Source: Streptomyces sp. H27-H1 (lineage in GTDB: Bacteria; Actinomycetota; Actinomycetes; Streptomycetales; Streptomycetaceae). From it: a stretch of DNA of 64,000 nucleotides. The DNA is taken from the NCBI RefSeq assembly GCF_026627445.1, contig NZ_JAPNLJ010000013.1, forward strand, positions 124,001-188,000, read 5' to 3'. A program made the translations under genes and the position numbers. Every line of letters starts with the position of its first letter. Positions within the stretch are counted from its first letter, which is position 1. Below the pieces are notes generated by a model. The model searched no databases, was not told the DNA's origin, and saw nothing but the letters and a program-made list of their open reading frames with translations. Shown piece by piece: positions 18,381-25,799 of this stretch.

Positions 18381-18599
18381 CCCGGACCGGTACCCGTACC
18401 CGTACCCGTACGGAGCCGTTCCCCGTGGCTCGACCCGGAGTCCGTCCTTCCCGCGCTCAACATTCCCTGCGTCGTCACCTTCCTCTTCTGGCCCGAGGTG
18501 GCGATCATCGCCTGAGTGACGAGGGCAGGCCCCGCGGGATCGCGGAAGAGGTGGCGGGGCCCCCGACGGATGCTTCCCCCACGGGCAGGCCGTATCGGT
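18381..18599. other. convergent intergenic region with short repeat and possible gene remnant
   Basis: It opens with three TACCCG units (18391-18408). The frame following the nudC stop (18381-18516) reads into a plausible protein end, WLDPESVLPALNIPC then FLFWPEVAIIA and a stop at 18516, but has no start codon. It may be a decayed gene tail or chance. Confidence 0.35.
18528..18562. terminator. hairpin between convergent nudC and aldo/keto reductase
   Basis: GGCCCCGC at 18528-18535 pairs with GCGGGGCC at 18554-18561 around an 18 nt loop. No U-tract follows, as is common in high-GC actinomycetes. Confidence 0.5.
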
Positions 18600-19469
18600 T
18601 CACGACTGCTCCCCCCGGAGCGCGTCGCCGCCGTCGCGGTCCGACAGCCCGTCGAGGCGGAGCCTCTGGGCGTCGGTCAGGTGGAGGCGTTGCGCGGCGA
18701 GGTTCTCCTCCAGGTGCGCGATCCGGGAGGTGCCCGGGATCGGCAGGACGACCGGCGAGCGGCCGAGGAGCCAGGCGAGCGCGACCTGCGTGGGGGTGGC
18801 GTCGGCCTCGGCCGCCACGGCGGCGATCTCGGCCCGCGCCCCGGCCTTTCCCCAGGCGACGGTGCGCCAGGGCAGGAACGCGATGCCCGCCGCCTCACAG
18901 GCCTCGAGCACGGGCTCGTGCTCCCGGTCGAGCAGGTTGTAGCGGTTCTGGACGCTCGCGATGTCGACGATCTCCCGTGCCCGGCCGAGCTCCTCGACGG
19001 TGACCTCCGACAGGCCGATGCGGCCGATCTTGCCCTCGGCGCGCAGGTCCCGCAGCGTGCCGATCTGGTCGGTGAGCGGCGTCCGGGGGTCGAGGCGGTG
19101 CAGCTGGAGCAGCTCGATCCGCTCGACGCGCAGTCGGCGCAGCGCCTGCTCGACCTGCTCGCGCAGCGCGGCCGGCCGCGCGTCGAGCTTCCACTCACCC
19201 GAGGGGCCCGACCGGGCGACCCCGGCCTTGGTGGTGACGAGGACCCCGTCGGGGTACGGGTGCAGGGCCTCGGCCAGGAGCTCCTCGTTGCCGCCCATGC
19301 CGTACATGTAGGCGGTGTCGATCAGGGTGACGCCCAGCTCGACGGCCCGCCGGGCCACCGCGAGGGAGTTCTCCCGGCCCGGACCCGGGTCCACGGCCAA
19401 GTGCATGGCCCCGAAACCGAGCCTGCCAACTTCCAGATCCCCGCCGATACGAAACATCGTCGAAAGCAC
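18600..19469 (-). CDS. aldo/keto reductase
   Basis: A 289-residue NADPH-dependent oxidoreductase with a (beta/alpha)8 barrel. The catalytic tetrad is visible: Asp and Tyr in LIDTAYMYG, Lys in LVTTKAG and His in LLQLHRLD. The NADP-binding end is PIPGTSRIAHLEENL. It resembles the subgroup acting on small aldehydes. GTG start at 19469 with GGGGGAGGG 8 nt upstream; the ATG at 19457 is an alternative. Substrate unknown. Confidence 0.9.
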   Translation of the reverse strand: MLSTMFRIGGDLEVGRLGFGAMHLAVDPGPGRENSLAVARRAVELGVTLIDTAYMYGMGGNEELLAEALHPYPDGVLVTTKAGVARSGPSGEWKLDARPAALREQVEQALRRLRVERIELLQLHRLDPRTPLTDQIGTLRDLRAEGKIGRIGLSEVTVEELGRAREIVDIASVQNRYNLLDREHEPVLEACEAAGIAFLPWRTVAWGKAGARAEIAAVAAEADATPTQVALAWLLGRSPVVLPIPGTSRIAHLEENLAAQRLHLTDAQRLRLDGLSDRDGGDALRGEQS

Positions 19470-19594
19470 GTACTGGTCCCTCCCCCTTGTCCAAGGGGCA
19501 ACGCTAACAGCGCAGTTGGCCGGTTCCTGAGCCGCCGAAACCGGACGTCCCGGCTCCGCCGCGGCGCCCGGCCACGCGGCGCGGGAACGCAGAA

Positions 19595-19618
19595 GCCCCC
19601 GCCGAGGCGGGGGCCTTT
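19595..19618 (-). terminator. strong hairpin downstream of mycoredoxin
   Basis: GCCCCCGCC at 19595-19603 pairs perfectly with GGCGGGGGC at 19606-19614 with a very tight loop. T residues flank the + side (19616-19618). It lies 22 nt past the mycoredoxin stop and would end that leftward transcript. Confidence 0.72.
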
Positions 19619-19639
19619 CCGTACGTGGCGTTCAGCACA

Positions 19640-19900
19640 TCAGACGGCGAGGGCCTGCTTGACCTGGGCCAGGCTCGGGTTCGTCATGACCGACTCGCTA
19701 CCCGCGGAGGAGGTGACGAGAACGGTGGGAACGGTCTGGTTGCCGCCGTTCGCCTTCTCCACGAACGCCGCGGACGCGGGGTCGTGCTCGATGTTGATCT
19801 CGGTGTAGGCGATGCCTTCCCGGTCCAGCTGGGTCTTCAGCCTGCGGCAGTAGCCGCACCAGGTCGTGCTGTACATCGTGACCGTGCCCGCGTCCTGCAT
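19640..19900 (-). CDS. mrx1: mycoredoxin (Mrx1-type glutaredoxin-like protein)
   Basis: An 86-residue thioredoxin-fold protein. The active site CGYC (C15-C18) follows MYSTTW, and the cis-Pro stretch NGGNQTVPTVLV is intact. Mycoredoxins reduce mycothiol-protein mixed disulphides using mycothiol. The ATG at 19900 follows GGAGAG by 4 nt; longer in-frame starts upstream run through promoter sequence and were rejected. A perfect sigma-R promoter lies 44-70 nt upstream, tying it to the SigR-RsrA thiol stress system encoded at 52-53 kb. It is divergent from uvrD2, as in mycobacteria where mrx1 neighbours uvrD2. Confidence 0.93.
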   Translation of the reverse strand: MQDAGTVTMYSTTWCGYCRRLKTQLDREGIAYTEINIEHDPASAAFVEKANGGNQTVPTVLVTSSAGSESVMTNPSLAQVKQALAV

Positions 19901-19943
19901 GCTGCGCTCTCCATTCGTGGGTGCCCCTTGGTCCGAGTAGTCG

Positions 19944-19969
19944 AACGTACGGGACCGTGCGTCCATTCC
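19944..19969 (-). promoter_or_regulatory. sigma-R promoter of mycoredoxin
   Basis: On the minus strand GGAAT (19969-19965), exactly 18 nt, then GTT (19946-19944). This equals the known GGAAT-N18-GTT consensus for Streptomyces SigR. Confidence 0.82.
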
Positions 19970-20156
19970 CGCAACCCCGCCGGGGCACCGCGTCACCTCT
20001 GCCCGAGGACCCCCGCGCCCCCGGCCGGTTCCTGGACCCCCTGCCCGGGTCGGCGCCCCGCCCCGCCACCGGTACGACGATGTTCCGGTCGGAACAACGC
20101 GGGCGGCCTGTGGACGGATTTCCCGGCCTCCCCACGAGACCTGGCAGCATGGCGGG

Positions 20157-22322
20157 GTGACACCAGCAACGCACTCCTCATCCTTCACGGCCGACGCAGA
20201 CTCGGCCGACGCGGTGCTCCTGGGCCTGGACCCGGAGCAGCGCGAGGTCGCGACGACCCTGCGCGGACCGGTGTGCGTGCTCGCGGGCGCCGGCACGGGC
20301 AAGACCCGCGCGATCACCCACCGCATCGCCTACGGGGTCCGCTCCGGCCAGCTGATGCCGGCGAGTGTGCTGGCCGTCACCTTCACCAACCGTGCCGCCG
20401 GCGAGATGCGCGGCCGCCTGCGCGAGCTGGGCGCCGGCGGGGTGCAGGCGCGTACCTTCCACTCCGCGGCCCTGCGCCAGCTGCAGTACTTCTGGCCCAA
20501 GGCGGTCGGCGGAGACGTGCCCCGGCTGCTGGAGCGCAAGATCCAGTTCGTCGCCGAGGCGGGCGCGCGCTGCCGCATTCGCCTCGACCGGGGTGAGCTG
20601 CGCGACGTCACCGGCGAGATCGAGTGGGCGAAGGTCACACAGACGGTGCCCGCCGACTACCCGGCGGCGGCCCGCAAATCCGGCCGCGAGGCCCCCCGGG
20701 ACCTGGCCGAGATCGCCCAGATCTACGGGACCTACGAACAGCTCAAGCGCGACCGCGGCATGATCGACTTCGAGGACGTGCTGCTTCTCACCGTCGGCAT
20801 CCTGCAGGACCGCCACGACATCGCCGAACAGATCCGAACCCAGTACCAGCACTTCGTCGTCGACGAGTACCAGGACGTCAGCCCGCTCCAGCAGCGGCTG
20901 CTGGACCTCTGGCTCGGTGAGCGCGACACCCTCTGCGTGGTCGGCGACGCCAGCCAGACGATCTACTCCTTCACCGGCGCCACCCCCGACCACCTGCTGA
21001 ACTTCCGCACCAAGTACCCGCAGGCCACCCTGGTCAAGCTGGTGCGCGACTACCGCTCCACCCCCCAGGTGGTCCACCTCGCCAACGGGCTCCTCGCCCA
21101 GGCCAAGGGCCGCGCCGCCGAGCACCGCCTGGAACTGGTCTCCCAGCGCGAGACCGGACCCGACCCGGTCTATGCCGAGTACCCCGACGAGCCCGCCGAG
21201 GCCGAGGGCGTCGCCCACCGGATCCGCGACCTCGTCAAGGCTGGCGTCCCGGCCGGCGAGATCGCCGTGCTCTACCGGATCAACGCCCAGTCCGAGGTCT
21301 ACGAGCAGGCCCTCGCCGACGCCGGAGTCCCCTACCAGCTGCGCGGAGCCGAGCGCTTCTTCGAGCGCGCCGAGGTGCAGAAGGCGATCCTCGCCCTGCG
21401 CGGAGCCGCCCGCTCCGGCGGCAACGACCGGCTGCTCGACGACGTCGTGGAGCTCGGATCCCAGGTCCGGGCCGTGCTCAGCTCCACCGGCTGGACCGGC
21501 GAACCGCCCGCCGGCTCCGGCGCAGTCCGCGACCAGTGGGAATCTCTGGCCGCGCTGGTCCGGCTCGCCGAGGACTTCGCCCGCGCCCGGCCCCCCGCCA
21601 CCCTCGCCGACCTGATCGTCGAGCTGGAGGAGCGCAAGGCCGCCCAGCACGCCCCGACCGTCCAGGGCGTCACCCTCGCCTCGCTGCACGCGGCGAAGGG
21701 CCTGGAATGGGACGCCGTGTTCCTCGTGGGCCTGACCGACGGCATGATCCCGATCACCTACGCGAAGACCGACGAGCAGGTCGAGGAGGAGCGTCGGCTG
21801 CTCTACGTCGGCGTCACCCGCGCCCGGCTCCACCTGACCCTCTCCTGGGCGCTCTCCCGGACTCCGGGCGGCCGGGGGTCCAGACGCCCCAGCCGCTTCC
21901 TGAACGGCCTGAGGCCGGGCTCCATGGCCCCGGGAACCAGGCCGGGCGGCCCGGCCGAGCCCGGGGTGCGCAAGCGCGGCCGCCGCGGCCCCGCCGTCTG
22001 CCGGGTCTGTCGCAAGACCCTGACCGACGCCGGCGAGCTGAAACTGTTGCGCTGCGAGGACTGCCCTTCGGACATGGACGAAGGGCTCTACGAGCGGCTG
22101 CGGGACTGGCGCGGCGTCCAGGCGAAGGAGCAGGGCATGCCCGGCTACTGCGTCTTCACGGACAAGACGCTGATGGCCATCGCGGAGGCCGCGCCCTCGC
22201 AGGAGGGAGACCTCGCGATGATCTCGGGAGTGGGCGTCCGCAAGCTGGAGCGGTACGGAGCCGACGTGCTTGCCATCTGCGCAGGTGGGGAGCCCGGGAC
22301 GGAAGATTCTGACGACGCGTAG
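20157..22322 (+). CDS. uvrD2: ATP-dependent DNA helicase UvrD2
   Basis: A 721-residue SF1A 3'-5' helicase. Walker A AGAGTGKT is at 43-50, motif II DEYQD from 236, then GDASQTIYSFTGA and SLHAAKGLEWD, and VGVTRARLHL for motif VI. After the motor comes a tetracysteine module, C615, C618, C633 and C636 (CRVC and CEDC), and a C-terminal HRDC domain. This architecture defines actinobacterial UvrD2, essential in mycobacteria. The N-terminal region is shorter than UvrD1/PcrA. The GTG at 20157 is the first start before the conserved LDPEQREV. Its neighbours mrx1 and whiB7 match mycobacterial order. Confidence 0.95.
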   Translation: MTPATHSSSFTADADSADAVLLGLDPEQREVATTLRGPVCVLAGAGTGKTRAITHRIAYGVRSGQLMPASVLAVTFTNRAAGEMRGRLRELGAGGVQARTFHSAALRQLQYFWPKAVGGDVPRLLERKIQFVAEAGARCRIRLDRGELRDVTGEIEWAKVTQTVPADYPAAARKSGREAPRDLAEIAQIYGTYEQLKRDRGMIDFEDVLLLTVGILQDRHDIAEQIRTQYQHFVVDEYQDVSPLQQRLLDLWLGERDTLCVVGDASQTIYSFTGATPDHLLNFRTKYPQATLVKLVRDYRSTPQVVHLANGLLAQAKGRAAEHRLELVSQRETGPDPVYAEYPDEPAEAEGVAHRIRDLVKAGVPAGEIAVLYRINAQSEVYEQALADAGVPYQLRGAERFFERAEVQKAILALRGAARSGGNDRLLDDVVELGSQVRAVLSSTGWTGEPPAGSGAVRDQWESLAALVRLAEDFARARPPATLADLIVELEERKAAQHAPTVQGVTLASLHAAKGLEWDAVFLVGLTDGMIPITYAKTDEQVEEERRLLYVGVTRARLHLTLSWALSRTPGGRGSRRPSRFLNGLRPGSMAPGTRPGGPAEPGVRKRGRRGPAVCRVCRKTLTDAGELKLLRCEDCPSDMDEGLYERLRDWRGVQAKEQGMPGYCVFTDKTLMAIAEAAPSQEGDLAMISGVGVRKLERYGADVLAICAGGEPGTEDSDDA

Positions 22323-22333
22323 AAACTCGTCGG

Positions 22334-22372
22334 AAAAATAGTTTGCACATGCCCAGCGAAGCCCCATAGGTT
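22334..22372 (+). promoter_or_regulatory. WhiB7-type autoregulated promoter of wblC/whiB7
   Basis: AAAAAT at 22334-22339, a 3 nt gap, -35 TTGCAC at 22343-22348, an 18 nt spacer, and -10 TAGGTT at 22367-22372. An AT-rich block 3 nt upstream of the -35 is the known determinant for WhiB7-SigA activation. The AT-rich patch is striking in this GC-rich window. Confidence 0.75.
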
Positions 22373-22490
22373 CTTAGCAACGGAAACGGTGGCTTCTCCG
22401 AAGCCCCTGATCCGTGCTGTACTTATCCGAATACGCATGGGACGAGGCCTTCGGGCCGGGTCCCCGAGACGCCGAGAGGAGGCGAGACCA

Positions 22491-22847
22491 GTGACCAGCT
22501 TCATCACCACCACCAAAATGACCGATCGCTCGGTTGCCGCTTCCTGCACCCTCGGCTCCTCCACGCTCCTTGCCCTCACGGGTTCCGGTCTTCCGGGTAC
22601 CGGTCTGTCCGCGATTTGCGCTGACAGCCCCGCCCTGTCCGCCGCGCCTACCGCCCTGCGGGTCAGTGAGCGCAATGAGCGACCGGCCCAGGCACCGGTG
22701 GCAGTAATGGCAGCAGAAGCCAAGGCGCATGGCGCCTATGCCTTTGCGGCCGCAGCCGGTGCCGGAGTCAAGACGAAGCAGACGAAGCAGCAGCACCACC
22801 TGATGTGGGCCTTCCGCGGGCTCGAACCCTGGAGTGATCCAGTCTGA
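22491..22847 (+). CDS. upstream ORF in the whiB7/wblC leader
   Basis: A 118-codon ORF starting GTG (MTSFITTTKMTDRSV...) with AGGAGG 8 nt upstream, ending TGA at 22845-22847, 25 nt before a terminator hairpin. Its composition is Thr/Ser/Ala/Gly-rich and no domain is recognisable. Leader ORFs ahead of whiB7/wblC are known regulators: ribosome-targeting drugs alter their translation and relieve attenuation. An 8-nt antiterminator candidate lies within codons 108-110. The peptide may have no function of its own. A longer in-frame reading from 22389 would lack an RBS and start between promoter and RBS. Confidence 0.65.
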   Translation: MTSFITTTKMTDRSVAASCTLGSSTLLALTGSGLPGTGLSAICADSPALSAAPTALRVSERNERPAQAPVAVMAAEAKAHGAYAFAAAAGAGVKTKQTKQQHHLMWAFRGLEPWSDPV

Positions 22848-22913
22848 TCCGACGATCAGACCGGCGCCTTCAGGGCCGCGGAACCCCACCCGGGATCCGC
22901 GGCCCTTCTGTTT
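22812..22913 (+). promoter_or_regulatory. transcription attenuator (antiterminator/terminator) of whiB7
   Basis: Terminator: GGGCCGCGG (22873-22881) pairs perfectly with CCGCGGCCC (22897-22905), followed by TTCTGTTT. Competing pairing: TTCCGCGG (22812-22819, inside the uORF) is the exact complement of CCGCGGAA (22876-22883), which includes most of the terminator's left arm. A ribosome reaching the uORF stop would cover 22812-22819 and let the terminator form; one stalled earlier would free the antiterminator. Confidence 0.72.
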
Positions 22914-23013
22914 GTCCCCGACAGGGGACGACGGACCGAAGGGGCGAGGTACCCCAGCCGCCCCGGCCGACCGGCCGGAACGACTAGCCGAACAAGACGA
23001 GGAAAAAACCACC

Positions 23014-23388
23014 GTGCAACTCGAAGCGCACGCCCCGTCCGTACCGAAGACCCAGACCCTCTCCCCGCCCGCAGTCCCGGAAGGCTCCACCACCTTGACT
23101 CCCCTCACCGCGCTGACCGCGCTCGACGACGCCATCGAGAACCTCGGCGTCCCCGTCGCCTGTCGCACCTACGACCCCGAGGTCTTCTTCGCCGAGTCCC
23201 CGGCGGACGTCGAGTACGCGAAGTCCCTCTGCGGCACCTGCCCGCTGGTCGAGGCCTGCCTCGCCGGTGCGCTCGAGCGCCGCGAGCCCTGGGGTGTCTG
23301 GGGAGGCGAGCTCTTCGTCCAGGGTGTCGTCGTCGCCCGGAAGCGTCCCCGTGGCCGTCCGCGCAAGAACCCGGTTGTTGCGGCATGA
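23014..23388 (+). CDS. whiB7: WhiB family transcriptional regulator WhiB7/WblC
   Basis: A 124-residue iron-sulphur regulator that binds the sigma-A subunit and activates intrinsic antibiotic resistance genes after ribosome stress. The four cluster ligands are C50, C73, C76 and C82 (CGTC and EAC). The turn is GVWGGE (94-99). A C-terminal AT-hook RPRGRPRK (111-118) separates WhiB7 from other WhiB proteins and reads AT-rich promoters. GTG start at 23014; GAGG is 11 nt upstream, rather far, so a nearby downstream start is possible. Expression should be set by the promoter at 22334 and the attenuator at 22812-22913. The next gene overlaps its stop. Confidence 0.93.
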   Translation: MQLEAHAPSVPKTQTLSPPAVPEGSTTLTPLTALTALDDAIENLGVPVACRTYDPEVFFAESPADVEYAKSLCGTCPLVEACLAGALERREPWGVWGGELFVQGVVVARKRPRGRPRKNPVVAA

Positions 23389-23717
23389 CCGCCAACGGAA
23401 CCATCGACCGCCCCGTCACGCGCGACCCCCTGAAGCAGGCCCTCATGTCCCCCTACGCCACCACGAGCGAGCAGCCGCACGGCTCCGCCACCGCAGACTT
23501 CATCACCGCCGGCGCGATCACCTCGCGTCAGAACAGGACCCGCGAAATGCAACTCATCCCAGAAGCCATGGCTCGTGCCCATATGGACGACCGTATGCGT
23601 GAGGTCGACGCCGAGCGTCGCGCCCTGCGCGTGGTCGCCGCGCGGCGCATGCAGCGTCGAGCCGAGCGCGTCTCGCTGCGCGCCCGGCGCGCGCTGGCCA
23701 TGGCCGTCATGCACTGA
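23385..23717 (+). CDS. small basic protein translationally coupled to whiB7
   Basis: A 110-residue protein whose ATG overlaps the whiB7 stop (ATGA), so it should be made together with WhiB7. The first 50 residues are polar and low in structure. From M55 (MQLIPEAMARAHMDDRMR) to the end it is one long Arg-rich amphipathic helix, a small-protein type I associate with actinobacteria. An internal ATG at 23547 with AGGACC upstream could give the short form alone. No function is known; a role in the WhiB7 response is inferred from coupling. Confidence 0.72.
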   Translation: MTANGTIDRPVTRDPLKQALMSPYATTSEQPHGSATADFITAGAITSRQNRTREMQLIPEAMARAHMDDRMREVDAERRALRVVAARRMQRRAERVSLRARRALAMAVMH

Positions 23718-23750
23718 GAGAGCTTGAAACGGCTCGGAAGAACCACCCGG

Positions 23751-23780
23751 GGGGACCGGTCCGCAAGGGCCGGTTCCCCC
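23751..23780 (+). terminator. hairpin terminator after the whiB7 operon
   Basis: GGGGACCGG (23751-23759) pairs with CCGGTTCCCC (23770-23779), one bulge. It follows the small gene by 34 nt and precedes the zinc-ribbon gene. Confidence 0.6.
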
Positions 23781-23827
23781 GGTGCGTTGCGGACCGCCCG
23801 CCGGCCCCCCGGGGATATCGTCTTGAG

Positions 23828-24034
23828 GTGGACCAGCCGAATCCCCGCCCGGCAGCGCCGGGAACCGAGGCCCCGCCCGTCGTCTGCGCGCGCTGCGGCG
23901 CCCAGTCCCCGGCCGGCGCCCCGCCCACCTGGACCTGCTCCGTGGAGAACGGGACCAGACAGTACTTCTGCGTCGACTGCGCGCGTGCGAACCTCCGCGC
24001 CATCGAAGGCCGCCTCGACTCCGCCTGGTGGTGA
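23828..24034 (+). CDS. small zinc-ribbon-like protein
   Basis: A 68-residue protein with two Cys pairs, VCARCG and FCVDCA, suggesting one zinc ribbon. The N-terminus is Pro-rich and the end LRAIEGRLDSAWW is amphipathic. GTG start at 23828 with TTGAGGTG just upstream. It lies tail to tail with the ABC1 gene. Function unknown; the clean Cys spacing and coding bias make it a likely real gene. Confidence 0.65.
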   Translation: MDQPNPRPAAPGTEAPPVVCARCGAQSPAGAPPTWTCSVENGTRQYFCVDCARANLRAIEGRLDSAWW

Positions 24035-24047
24035 GCGCCCGTCCTGC

Positions 24048-25379
24048 TCAGCCCTCGTCGGGCAGGAACCCCGGGAGCCAGGAGTCCAGTTCCTCGCGGA
24101 GCCTGACCGTGGCGCCGAGCTGGCACAGCACCCCGATGGTGCTCAGCGTCACCCGGTGGATCAGCAGGTACGAGGGCGGCAGATTGATCTGACGGCCCAA
24201 CTGGTGCGCGGGGGAGCGGGGGTCGGCGATCCGCGCGGCCTGGCCGCGCAGCCACGTCCGGGTGAACGTGAACTCCTCGGCCTCGGCCGGTTCGAGCATC
24301 GGCTTCAGATAGTCGAGCACGGCTTCGGCTTCCAGCTCGATGGACTCGCGGACGAACCCCTCCGCGCGCAAGTGCCCGTAGACCCCCTCGGCGTCACCGT
24401 CCAGCGCCATCCGCAGTGACCGGCCGATGGGCCGCGGCCAGCCGCCCGGCAGCCGGTCGACGGTCCCGAAGTCCAGTACGCCCAGCCGCATCCGGCCGTC
24501 CGCCCCCGCGATCAGCCGGAAGTTGCCCGGATGCGGATCGGCGTGCAGCAGCCCGGTGCGCGCGGGGCCGGAGAAGAGGAAGCGGGCCAGGAGCTGTCCG
24601 GCGCGGTCGCGCTCCTGCGGGGTGCCGTCGGCTATCACCTCCGACAGCGGGGTCCCCTCGATCCATTCGGTCACCAGTACCTGGTCGCCCTGGTGCACCA
24701 CGTCCGGCACGACCACGTCCTCGTCGCCGTCGAAGGCGTCCGCGTGCGTCCGCTGGGCCTCGGCCTCCAGCTCGTAGTCGAGCTCCTCCGCGACCCGGTT
24801 GCGCAGCTCCTTGATCAAGGGCTTGATGTCCATGCCGGGGATCAGCGGCCCCAGCAGCCCCGCGAACCGGCTCAGCTGCTTCAGGTCCGACAGCAGGGCC
24901 TCGCCGGCCCCCGGGTACTGGACCTTGACCGCCACCTGCCGGCCGTCGTGCCACACCGCCCGGTGCACCTGCCCGATCGAGGCCGCCGCGGCCGGCTTGT
25001 CCTCGAACTCCTCGAACAACTCCCGCCAGTCCGCGCCGAGCCGCTCCGCCAGTACCTGGTGCACGGTCGCCACGGGCAGCGGCGGGGCCGCTTCCTGAAG
25101 CTTCGTCAGCGCGGCCCGGTAGGGCCCGGCCACCTCCTCGGGCAGGGCGGACTCGAAGACCGAGAGCGCCTGGCCGAACTTCATGGCGCCCCCTTTCAGC
25201 TCGCCCAGCACACGGAACAGCTGTTCCGCGGTGCGCTGCTGGAGCTCGCGCGTCACTATCTCCGCAGACTTGCCGCCGATCCGCTTCCCGAGACCCCAGG
25301 TGGCCCGGCCCGCTATGCCGAGCGGCAGCGCGGCCAGCTTGACGGTACGGGTGACCGCCTTCCGGGGAAGATCAGACAT
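24048..25379 (-). CDS. ABC1/AarF (UbiB-like) atypical kinase
   Basis: A 443-residue member of the UbiB/ADCK family of atypical kinases or ATPases, thought to support lipid or isoprenoid-quinone metabolism. The KxGQ motif is GGAMKFGQALS, the Ala-rich nucleotide loop is AAASIGQVHRA, the catalytic loop is HADPHPGNF, and the metal motif is LDFGTVDRL. No membrane helix is obvious at the C-terminus. The ATG at 25379 follows GGAGGGG by 3 nt; longer frames upstream lack conservation. Its homologue lies beside whiB7 in mycobacteria too. Confidence 0.9.
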   Translation of the reverse strand: MSDLPRKAVTRTVKLAALPLGIAGRATWGLGKRIGGKSAEIVTRELQQRTAEQLFRVLGELKGGAMKFGQALSVFESALPEEVAGPYRAALTKLQEAAPPLPVATVHQVLAERLGADWRELFEEFEDKPAAAASIGQVHRAVWHDGRQVAVKVQYPGAGEALLSDLKQLSRFAGLLGPLIPGMDIKPLIKELRNRVAEELDYELEAEAQRTHADAFDGDEDVVVPDVVHQGDQVLVTEWIEGTPLSEVIADGTPQERDRAGQLLARFLFSGPARTGLLHADPHPGNFRLIAGADGRMRLGVLDFGTVDRLPGGWPRPIGRSLRMALDGDAEGVYGHLRAEGFVRESIELEAEAVLDYLKPMLEPAEAEEFTFTRTWLRGQAARIADPRSPAHQLGRQINLPPSYLLIHRVTLSTIGVLCQLGATVRLREELDSWLPGFLPDEG

Positions 25380-25799
25380 GCGCCCCTCCAATTCCCAGAC
25401 AGCTGAGCCGCAAGCGGCGGTCCGGGGGAGTCCCCCGAAGGCCTTCCCGGCCAAAAGCATCCTGCCATGACCCTCCGCGCCCACCCCGTCCGAGTCTCCT
25501 GCCCGGAACCCGGGAGGGAGCCACCGGTCGGCGGACGGTGCCCGCCCCCATGAGACAGCATGGCGCTACAGAGCGGGCCGGGCGCCGGTCGCGAAAGGCC
25601 TGAGGAATGGCAGGGCGGGGGACCTTCGAGACAGCTGTCGTCATGTCCGTCACGCCGACCCGTCCACTCTGCGGCTGCGCGAACTGATCACCTCCCTCCG
25701 CAGCCTCGTCCGCCTGCTCCTCTCGGCCGAGCCCCGGATGGCGGGGTTCTGCCAGCCCCTTGAGGCAAGGCTCGCGCCAGTGCCTCCCGGCTGGCCCCC
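25380..25799. other. 420 bp region without a supported gene
   Basis: Both strands have open frames, but none has a good RBS plus protein-like sequence. Around 25650-25740 the plus strand reads a helix-like stretch (LRELITSLRSLVRLLLSAEP) without a start codon in place; it could be a gene remnant. The ABC1 promoter should lie in the left part. No convincing repeat or hairpin was found. Confidence 0.4.
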
